Origin: Actinomycetes bacterium
GTDB lineage: Bacteria; Actinomycetota; Actinomycetes; Actinomycetales; Demequinaceae
NCBI GenBank assembly: GCA_023411615.1
Contig: JAEYOR010000051.1
Location: 1 to 37,252, forward strand
DNA length: 37,252 nt
Reading direction: 5' to 3'
In this document: positions 23,539 to 30,490 of the stretch, piece by piece
Position numbering within the stretch: the stretch's first letter is position 1
Layout of the letters: the number at the start of each line of letters is the position of its first letter
Notes under the pieces: model-generated
Seen by the model: only the letters and a program-made list of their open reading frames with translations
The model's database searches: none
What the model was told of the DNA's origin: nothing
Program-made: the position numbers and the translations under genes

Positions 23539-25230
23539 ATGGTGAGTCAAGACACGGCGAAGCTTGTCGGAGTGAAGGTTGGTGACCTTTCTGGCACCTT
23601 CTACGTTCCGGCGTACCAACGTGGCTACCGCTGGGGCGAAGAACAGGTTCTCCAGCTCCTGGATGATGTCTGGGGATCCAATGGCGCCCCGTATTACTTG
23701 CAGCCGGTTGTGGTGAAGCCTTACGGGGCGTCTTGGGAGCTGGTTGACGGGCAGCAACGGCTCACGACGCTCTATCTCATCTTCCACTATATGCAGGTGG
23801 CGGGTCTCAAAAACTCGGGAGCGAACTACTCGATCGAGTATGAGACGCGTTCCCAGAGTGCGGCCTTTTTGGACGCGCTCGGGACTGAGACTGTGGACGA
23901 CCTCGGCGAGAATATCGACTTCTTCCATATGAGGGCCGCGTATCGCGTAATTGAGGAGTGGTTCGAAGCCCGAGGGCACCGGAGACAGGTGGACGCCGAC
24001 ACCTTCTACGGTCGCCTCTACAACAGCGTCGAAGTTATTTGGTACGAGGTCGATGACACAGTCGACTCGACGGACCTCTTCACGCGACTCAACGTCGGCA
24101 AGATTCCCCTCACGGACGCGGAGCTCATCAAGGCGCAACTGCTATCGAGCTGGCGTGGCCGAGCGGGTGAAGAGGACCGTACCCGCGAGGTCATGGCGCA
24201 GTGGGACACCATCGAGCGAGAGCTTCACGACCCGGAAATGTGGGCGTTTGTGGCGGGCGCGCGTAACGCATCCCCGACCAGGATCGACCTAGTGTTCGAG
24301 CTCCTCGCCGACGCGATAGATCCCGGTCGGCTGCGACGCAGCGAGACCTTCGAGTACCTGCGCGCCACGATCATGGGGGACCCGGAGCGCTTCTGGTCGT
24401 CAGTGCTTGAGCGACACGCAGTGATGCGATGGTGGTTTGACGACAGGACTCTCTTCCACAAGATCGGATTCCTCACGTCGCAGGGTGAGTCGCTCACACA
24501 CCTCGACGCACTGAGCCGCGACAGGACGAAGTCCTCGTTTGAGCGAGAGTTGACCCGCCTGATTTCGAGTCGCTTGGCGCTGTCGGAGCAGGATCTGCGT
24601 GATCTTGACTACGAATCCAACTACGTCAAGAGTCTGTTTGTCCTCACTCTCATGAATGTCCAGTCGGTAAGTCAGCTGCAGCACTCAACGGAGCGGTACT
24701 CGTTCGCCGCGCACCGCCAGAACCGGTGGAGCCTGGAACACATTCACGCCCAACACTCTGAGCCTTTGAGGACTGAAGCCGCTTGGCGCGAGTGGTTCGC
24801 TCTACACCGCGTCGTCATCGAAGACTTGCCTACGCTGAGCGATGATGAGCGTCGGGCCATCTGCGCTGAAATAGACGATGTGTTGGAAACCTTCACGATG
24901 GCCGGGGCTCTTCAAGTGGAGCCGGTGGTCACGGCGGCGTTGACTCTCGACGACGAAGCTGACGAGGTTCATGCGCTCGACAATCTCGCGTTGTTGTCAT
25001 CGGAGAACAACAGCGCTCTCAACAATTCTGTCTTCGAAGTTAAGCGTCGCAAGATCAACGAGCTGGAGCGCGCGGGGGCATTTGTTCCGATCGCGACACG
25101 TTGGGTTTTTCTCAAGTATTTCACTGGCGCCGATGCACACCACATGCACTTCTGGACGAGCGCGGATCGAGAGGCGTACATGGAAGCTATTGTCGCCACT
25201 CTTTCCCCGTACCTGACTGAGGAGGGGTGA
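23539..25230 (+). CDS. DUF262-DUF1524 nuclease, GmrSD/SspE-like
   Basis: 563 residues. The N-terminal DUF262 domain has VPAYQRGYRW (residues 23-32) and the diagnostic DGQQR motif (70-74), the NTP-hydrolysing and sensing part of GmrS and SspE. FTRLNVGKIPLTDAELIKA near residue 180 is also typical. The C-terminal DUF1524 domain is an HNH-type nuclease: WSLEHIHAQHSE near residue 397 supplies the His of the beta-beta-alpha metal motif, and NLALLSSENNSALNNSVFEV near residue 480 supplies the Asn. Members with both domains, such as GmrSD and SspE, cut phage DNA carrying modified bases or are triggered by DNA modification state. It begins 21 bases after the ATPase gene, so it is probably cotranscribed. 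The start is ATG 23539; GTG 23542 is an alternative given the close GAGGGGG. Confidence 0.9.
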   Translation: MVSQDTAKLVGVKVGDLSGTFYVPAYQRGYRWGEEQVLQLLDDVWGSNGAPYYLQPVVVKPYGASWELVDGQQRLTTLYLIFHYMQVAGLKNSGANYSIEYETRSQSAAFLDALGTETVDDLGENIDFFHMRAAYRVIEEWFEARGHRRQVDADTFYGRLYNSVEVIWYEVDDTVDSTDLFTRLNVGKIPLTDAELIKAQLLSSWRGRAGEEDRTREVMAQWDTIERELHDPEMWAFVAGARNASPTRIDLVFELLADAIDPGRLRRSETFEYLRATIMGDPERFWSSVLERHAVMRWWFDDRTLFHKIGFLTSQGESLTHLDALSRDRTKSSFERELTRLISSRLALSEQDLRDLDYESNYVKSLFVLTLMNVQSVSQLQHSTERYSFAAHRQNRWSLEHIHAQHSEPLRTEAAWREWFALHRVVIEDLPTLSDDERRAICAEIDDVLETFTMAGALQVEPVVTAALTLDDEADEVHALDNLALLSSENNSALNNSVFEVKRRKINELERAGAFVPIATRWVFLKYFTGADAHHMHFWTSADREAYMEAIVATLSPYLTEEG

Positions 25231-25232
25231 AG

Positions 25233-27536
25233 ATGACGAACAGCGCCATGGAAGGCAGACGTGTCACCTTTGCCGGGCTGCTGCCGCTGCTAGGCGACGA
25301 TGGTGTGGGCCACGTGATCATCCCACCGATTCAGCGCGACTACGCGCAGGGTCGCACAGACTCGGCGAGCACGGAGATTCGGGTGCGCTTTGTCGAGTCG
25401 CTCGCACTTGCCCTGGAGGGCGGGACTTCGCTGGAACTGGACTTCGTATACGGCGGCGTGACCGCAGACGGTGCCTTTGCTCCCATCGATGGTCAGCAAC
25501 GGCTGACGACACTCTTCCTTCTGCACTGGTATCTCGCGTTGCGCAACGACGTTCTCGCAGACGACGCCGACTGGAAGCACTTCACCTACTCCACCCGGCC
25601 GTCCGCGCGCATGTTCTGTGAACGCCTCGTCGATGCACGTTTGATGGTGGGCGCTGAGGCGGCGAGTCGATGGATCCAGGACCAACCGTGGTTTCTGTAC
25701 ACGTGGCGCTCCGACCCGACGATCCGCGCGATGTTGGTGATGATTGACGCGATCGCCGATCGCTTCTCTGGCATCGACGTCGCGGCCGCGTGGCAGCGCT
25801 TGATGGATGCCGACGATCCTGCGGTCACCTTTCATGCCTTGGTTATCGAGGAGTTGGCGACAGGCGACGATCTGTACATCAAGATGAACTCCCGCGGCAA
25901 GCCACTCACCCCATTTGAGATCTTCAAAGCCAACTTCGAACAAGCTATAGCGGATCCAGAGCGCTGCCAAGATTTCTCCTTCAAGATTGATGGAGAGTGG
26001 TCCGACATGTTGTGGCAATTTCGCTCGCGCGACAACACGGTCGACGATGCGCTGATGAACTATCTTAACTTTGTCGTTACAGTGATGGAATGGCGCCTCG
26101 GAAGAGAATTAACCAGTGATCGACTCATTGACAGAGCAAAGAGACTTTTCGGCGGAGCTGGAGTGGAAAGTGAGGAGAACCTCGAATTCCTCTTCGCAGC
26201 GTTAAACGTGTGGGTTGGCGTAGACTCAGTAGCTTACTTCGAAAATCTCTTTTGCCGGCCTGGGCGCCACGCGGGTCTATCTCCTGATGCCGCCCTTCCG
26301 CGATTCGGCAGTATTCGTTCACTGGACCTGTTCGCCGACTGTTGTGGGAACTTTCGTGGCGCGAGGAACTCCGCCAGCCTGAGATTCGGATTGCCCGACA
26401 CGTTGCTCCTTTACGGAGTACTCATCCACAAGGTCGCGGGCTCAGGCGATGAGACGCAGTTCAAGGGCCGGTTGAGAACACTGCGCAACCTCATCGAGGC
26501 ATCAGGCAACGAGATTCGTCTCTCTGTGATGCCACAACTACTGGCCGAGGTCGAGGCACTCGTGCTGAGTGGAGACCTGGGAGGGCTCAGGACGTTCAAC
26601 CAGGGACAGGTTGAGGAAGAGCGCATCAAGCAGCCGCTGCGGGATTTCGACACCGAGCTCGGTGCCGCGATGCGCGCACTTGAAGATCACGCGCTGCTGC
26701 GCGGCTCACTTACAGCTTTCGACCTGGAACCCGAGGGATTCACGGCGCGTGCTGGCGCATTCGCCGAGATGATGTCCGACAGCGATCTGCGTGAGTTGGT
26801 CACGGGCGCGATGCTCGCTCAGGCACCGTATCAACGACAGGTCAGCGCAGGACGCTTCAGATTCCTCTCAGCAAGTGACGGCAGCGAGACAGTGTGGCGA
26901 GAACTGTTGACAGGAGTCAGGCGCGAATCGTTGAAGCCGTTGCGCAGCGCCCTCAGGCTGGTGCTAGACGAGGTCGCTAGGTCGGCGTTGTCCCCGGCTG
27001 ACAGCCTGCAGGCGCTGATCAAGGCCTATGTTGAGGCTGCTCGGGTTGCTTCGGCGTTCGACTGGAGGTACTACCTTGTGGCGTATCCCGAGGCCCGCAC
27101 CGGGGCGTCGGGTAGGTATGTCAGCGAGCGCGACGACATGAGCTTTGGGCTTTGCATGCTCAATAAGTCGCAACTGAACAGCCACTACCGCGATCCGTAC
27201 CTATCCGCGATCGTCGGTCAGGCGCGTTCGGTGCCCGAATTGCATGAGCCGTGGTTCACGGGCCGCGCTTACCATGCTCGATGGCTGGAGGTACCCGGAG
27301 GACACCTGAACCTGCGAAGTGTTCAAGAGGGACTCGAGTTGACATGGGAGGACGAAGACTTGTTCTCCGAACTGGAAGCGTGGGCGGAGCATGAGCACGT
27401 AGCTCTGCGTCGCACTGGAGACGAAACGGCATTGGTTGAACTCAGTCAAGTCGCTGATGGCGCAAACCTCTACGACACGGTCGACCGTGTGCAGTTGGGA
27501 GCGCGAATCGTCAGCGCGTTTGCCCACGTCGGCTAA
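25233..27536 (+). CDS. Large DUF262 protein, second subtype
   Basis: 767 residues from ATG 25233, with GGAGGGG at 25221-25227; it starts 3 bases after the stop of the preceding DUF262 gene. The N-terminal DUF262 domain has the subtype-specific PPIQRDYAQGR (31-41) and DGQQR (86-90), followed by FLLHWYLALR, and MNSRGKPLTPFEIFKANFEQ near residue 220. No DUF1524 HNH motif is visible. The remaining 500 residues are mainly helical, with a C-terminal region (about 690-767) that could be beta-rich. Such proteins are often encoded next to a DUF262-DUF1524 partner, suggesting a two-subunit sensor and nuclease. A stretch at about 25,900-26,300 has visibly lower GC and uses a TTA leucine codon at 26109-26111, unlike its surroundings. 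Confidence 0.85.
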   Translation: MTNSAMEGRRVTFAGLLPLLGDDGVGHVIIPPIQRDYAQGRTDSASTEIRVRFVESLALALEGGTSLELDFVYGGVTADGAFAPIDGQQRLTTLFLLHWYLALRNDVLADDADWKHFTYSTRPSARMFCERLVDARLMVGAEAASRWIQDQPWFLYTWRSDPTIRAMLVMIDAIADRFSGIDVAAAWQRLMDADDPAVTFHALVIEELATGDDLYIKMNSRGKPLTPFEIFKANFEQAIADPERCQDFSFKIDGEWSDMLWQFRSRDNTVDDALMNYLNFVVTVMEWRLGRELTSDRLIDRAKRLFGGAGVESEENLEFLFAALNVWVGVDSVAYFENLFCRPGRHAGLSPDAALPRFGSIRSLDLFADCCGNFRGARNSASLRFGLPDTLLLYGVLIHKVAGSGDETQFKGRLRTLRNLIEASGNEIRLSVMPQLLAEVEALVLSGDLGGLRTFNQGQVEEERIKQPLRDFDTELGAAMRALEDHALLRGSLTAFDLEPEGFTARAGAFAEMMSDSDLRELVTGAMLAQAPYQRQVSAGRFRFLSASDGSETVWRELLTGVRRESLKPLRSALRLVLDEVARSALSPADSLQALIKAYVEAARVASAFDWRYYLVAYPEARTGASGRYVSERDDMSFGLCMLNKSQLNSHYRDPYLSAIVGQARSVPELHEPWFTGRAYHARWLEVPGGHLNLRSVQEGLELTWEDEDLFSELEAWAEHEHVALRRTGDETALVELSQVADGANLYDTVDRVQLGARIVSAFAHVG

Positions 27537-27609
27537 GCAGTTGCATGGTGTCTACACATACGGCAGAGCCCACCGCTTGAGGTCAGCAGTGACGGTGCAA
27601 GTGCCACGC

Positions 27610-28527
27610 TCATGACAGCGCCAGGGACCCGTGCAGCTCCGGGCGACCCCGGTGCGGAGGCTGAACGACAGTTGCGACGAAACGGCCCACTCGGGTTTGC
27701 TCCCCGAGTGGCCTCACAGCGGCGAGCGCGACTTCGGCGCCGACGAGATCGAGAGTGACCGGATGCTCTCCGGGTGCATAGTGCATCAATAAAACTGCGC
27801 GCCTTGCGCGCGCCCGTAGCGACTCGATGTCAGTAGAGTTGAGGTACGAGGCGGAGCCACCGAGCGCCAGGACGGTGTCGAATACTGCGCCCCCGAGCAC
27901 CTTTCGCGTCTCGGCGTCCGCGTAAGTGGTGGGATACGCGCCGGCGAGAACCTTGTGCTTCCAGACCAGTTCGTTGAGCATGGCTGTCGATGGGTCGATG
28001 CCGACGTAGCGCACGGGTTTGACGAGACCGAGGTCAAGCGGCAGTCCGGTGCCGCATCCCACGTCCAGTGTTCGCCCGAGCGTGGTTCCGAACACCGTGT
28101 GGATGAGCTCGGAGGTTGCAGCCTGCTCTTCGCGGGTCATGCCGAAGTCAGAATCCCATTCGGAAGCGTACGCGTCGTACGGTGAATCGATCCCAGAGTC
28201 CGTCCTCGGATGATTCTGAGGGCCGTACACGTGCTCGGCCCGGCCGCGATTGATGATGTCGGTGTCCCGCACGTCTCGATCAAGTGAGAAGTACTTCCAC
28301 CCGTCCCCGAGAGTGAGGTAGAGGTTCGTCGTCTTGTAGAACTTCATGGGTGTGCCAAAGGTGCGAATAACCCGCGCCGCCCGAACACAGTCCTCGTCCG
28401 AGAAGCCGGGTGTCTTGGCCGGGAGCACGTACTCGTGAGGTGCTGTCTCGGCATATGTCGTCGCGAAAGCCCAGTCGAGTTCAAGTACCTTCTCGCGCCA
28501 CCAGTTAAGGTCAGCTCTAGTAATCAT
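27610..28527 (-). CDS. Class I SAM-dependent methyltransferase
   Basis: 305 residues from ATG 28527, preceded by GAGGGAC. The C-terminal half carries the Rossmann SAM-binding motif TLDVGCGTGLPLDLG (near residue 175), followed by YVGIDPSTAMLNELV as motif II and TVLALGGSASYL as motif IV-like. The N-terminal 140 residues hold a helical region (NWWREKVLELDWAFATTYAETAPHEYVLP split across several elements) that may bind the substrate; a similar opening is seen in small hypothetical proteins of defence and TA loci but no specific family is recognised. The frame extends upstream to 28596 without a ribosome binding site. It is convergent with the DUF262 gene. Substrate unknown (small molecule, protein or nucleic acid). 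Confidence 0.75.
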   Translation of the reverse strand: MITRADLNWWREKVLELDWAFATTYAETAPHEYVLPAKTPGFSDEDCVRAARVIRTFGTPMKFYKTTNLYLTLGDGWKYFSLDRDVRDTDIINRGRAEHVYGPQNHPRTDSGIDSPYDAYASEWDSDFGMTREEQAATSELIHTVFGTTLGRTLDVGCGTGLPLDLGLVKPVRYVGIDPSTAMLNELVWKHKVLAGAYPTTYADAETRKVLGGAVFDTVLALGGSASYLNSTDIESLRARARRAVLLMHYAPGEHPVTLDLVGAEVALAAVRPLGEQTRVGRFVATVVQPPHRGRPELHGSLALS

Positions 28528-28672
28528 CGTTGTCCCTCTAGTCAGGCACGGCCCACGGAGTCCGTACCCCATGATCGTGTCGGCATGGTCTGACATCTGG
28601 ACGGTGAAGTCTGGTGAATGCAGTAAGGCGCGACACTAAGTGCCCTTGACCTCGACTCGAGCGACCTTTCTG

Positions 28673-28701
28673 TTGCCCGTGTCTGACCCCTCTGCCAGGC
28701 T
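28673..28701 (+). promoter_or_regulatory. Predicted leaderless promoter of the DUF429 gene
   Basis: TTGCCC (28673-28678), exactly 17 bp, then CAGGCT (28696-28701). Transcription would start at 28708, the A of the ATG. The bases before the ATG contain no purine-rich ribosome binding site. Confidence 0.55.
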
Positions 28702-28707
28702 CGTCGC

Positions 28708-29406
28708 ATGGCCGTACTGGGTTTGGATGCTTGCAAGAATGGCTGGGCTGTCGTTGTTGCTGATGAATCGGGCTTCGTCAACGCCTTTGTCGCATCGACA
28801 GCAGGCGATGCCCTCGCATCGGCGTCCAAGCGTTGGCTAGTCGACGCGATGGTGATCGATATCCCCATCGGCATTCCAGACTCAGGGCCTCGGCAGGCCG
28901 ACATCGAAGCGCGTGCATTCATCGGGCCGCGCCGCAGCAGCGTGTTCTCCACGCCTGTGCGCGCTGCTGTCGAGGCGAGGACGTACGACGAAGCCCGCAT
29001 AGCGTCGGTCACCGCGACCGGTGGGACGAGCCTCTCCAAGCAGGCGTGGGCGATTACGCCGCGCATTGCTGAAGTGAACGCTGGGGCTTCTCAGGCACCG
29101 GCCGGCGTCCTGGTGCGCGAGGGCCACCCCGAAGTGAGCTTTCGCGGCATGGCAGGCGCGCCGCTGGATGACTACAAGAAGTCCGTTGCTGGTGCGTTGC
29201 AGCGGTGGGAGCTATTAGCCGCACAGGGGATTGAACTCCCGCGGTCGATTGACCGCGCGAGGCTCCCCGGAGTCGCGCTGGACGACCTCTTTGATGCGGG
29301 TGCAATGGCGTGGACCGCCCTTCGTGTGGCGAGCGGTGAGGCCCAGTGTTTGCCGGGCGAGCCCGAGGTTTTCTCGGACGGGTGGCAGAGTGCTATTTGG
29401 TTCTAG
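28708..29406 (+). CDS. DUF429 predicted RNase H-like nuclease
   Basis: 232 residues, the usual size for DUF429. Family features are LGLDACKNGWAVVV at the N-terminus (first acidic residue of an RNase H-like fold), VIDIPIGIPDSGPRQADIEAR with the second acidic residue, the GPRRSSVFSTPVRAA segment, KQAWAITPRIAEVN, HPEVSFRGMAG, and DDLFDAGAMAWTALR near the C-terminus with further acids. A nuclease role is predicted from the fold, but no substrate is known. The ATG follows a well-spaced leaderless promoter. It lies between a methyltransferase gene (divergent) and the NERD gene (same strand, 34 bases downstream). Confidence 0.88.
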   Translation: MAVLGLDACKNGWAVVVADESGFVNAFVASTAGDALASASKRWLVDAMVIDIPIGIPDSGPRQADIEARAFIGPRRSSVFSTPVRAAVEARTYDEARIASVTATGGTSLSKQAWAITPRIAEVNAGASQAPAGVLVREGHPEVSFRGMAGAPLDDYKKSVAGALQRWELLAAQGIELPRSIDRARLPGVALDDLFDAGAMAWTALRVASGEAQCLPGEPEVFSDGWQSAIWF

Positions 29407-29440
29407 GCGCTGAGGCCGGATCGCCATAGGGGGAAATCGC

Positions 29441-30490
29441 ATGACTGACATCAACATCACGGCGTGGAAGAAGTATGGACATCACCGCGGCTACGCGACA
29501 GCGGCCGACGGTACCAAGCTGGGTTGGATTGACGTGCCCACAGGGGCGATCACCCTCGAGACCGCCGGAGATGCCCACGCGGTCGGCGCGGCCTTAGTTG
29601 CGTGGAGGGACGCGCTAGGTCTCGCTCCCGCAGTCCCCTCCGCAGACCCCTCCGCTGACACCCCGCCGCCTCCGGAACCAGGCCCGACGCCTGCGTCGGA
29701 AGTCGTGGAATCTCCGCCTGTCTACTTGGAGGAGCCCTCCGCGCAGGCGCTCGTACCCGAGCCGATGACGGCCGCTACGTTTGAACCGCCCACGGCGGAA
29801 CTGCCCCCGCTGGCGGCCCCGGAACCGGCGCCCCCAGGGGTGCCGGAGTGGCAGGACCTCTCACTTCATCGCCCAGGTGAACTTGTGCGTGCCGAGGCGC
29901 TCGCCGAGTGGGAGGCGAGCAAGGAGCGGTCGAAGCTTCGCGCGTACGGCGCACGAGTCTTCAACGTGCACACCCAGGAACGCGCGTGGCGCCTGGGAGC
30001 GGATGGCGAGGAGGTGATCGGGACTCGGCTGGAAAAGCTGGTCTCAAAGGGCTGGTTCGTGCTCCACTCGGTACCCGTAGGCTCGCGAGGCTCCGACATC
30101 GACCATATTGTCATCGGGCCCGGCGGGGTGTTCACCGTGAACAGCAAGAACCATCCCGGCGCCAAGATCTGGGTCGCGAAGTATCAGATGCGCGTTAACG
30201 GGCAGCCCGTTGACTACCTCCGAAACGCCCGTCACGAGGGCCAACGGGCGTCGAAGTTGTTGACGGCGGCCACGGGCTTCCCTGTGGAAGTCCGCTCGTG
30301 CGTCGTGGTGCTTACCAACACGCTGGTGCCCAACGTCAACTACAAGCAAATGCCAAAAGACGTCATGGTGCTGGATCGCATGGATATCCCCGGTTGGTTT
30401 AAGCGCCGCAAGCGTGTGTTGACTGACGCCGAGATCGAGGAGATCTACAACGTCGCCCGCAGGTCCACCACGTGGACTACGCAGCGCTAG
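29441..30490 (+). CDS. NERD-domain nuclease-like protein
   Basis: 349 residues; AGGGGGA sits properly before ATG 29441. The N-terminal 60 residues form a small beta-rich domain (WKKYGHHRGYATAADGTKLGW). A Pro/Ala/Glu-rich linker (about 62-135) follows, then a charged helical segment. The C-terminal NERD domain (about 185-345) has GADGEEVIGTRLEKL, VPVGSRGSDIDHIVIGPGG with the catalytic-type Asp, then FTVNSKNHPGAKIWVA. In the nuclease core the usual E-x-K is N-S-K here, a change often seen in actinobacterial NERD proteins, so catalysis is uncertain. The 3' end overlaps by 14 bases the end of the convergent helicase gene. Confidence 0.85.
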   Translation: MTDINITAWKKYGHHRGYATAADGTKLGWIDVPTGAITLETAGDAHAVGAALVAWRDALGLAPAVPSADPSADTPPPPEPGPTPASEVVESPPVYLEEPSAQALVPEPMTAATFEPPTAELPPLAAPEPAPPGVPEWQDLSLHRPGELVRAEALAEWEASKERSKLRAYGARVFNVHTQERAWRLGADGEEVIGTRLEKLVSKGWFVLHSVPVGSRGSDIDHIVIGPGGVFTVNSKNHPGAKIWVAKYQMRVNGQPVDYLRNARHEGQRASKLLTAATGFPVEVRSCVVVLTNTLVPNVNYKQMPKDVMVLDRMDIPGWFKRRKRVLTDAEIEEIYNVARRSTTWTTQR

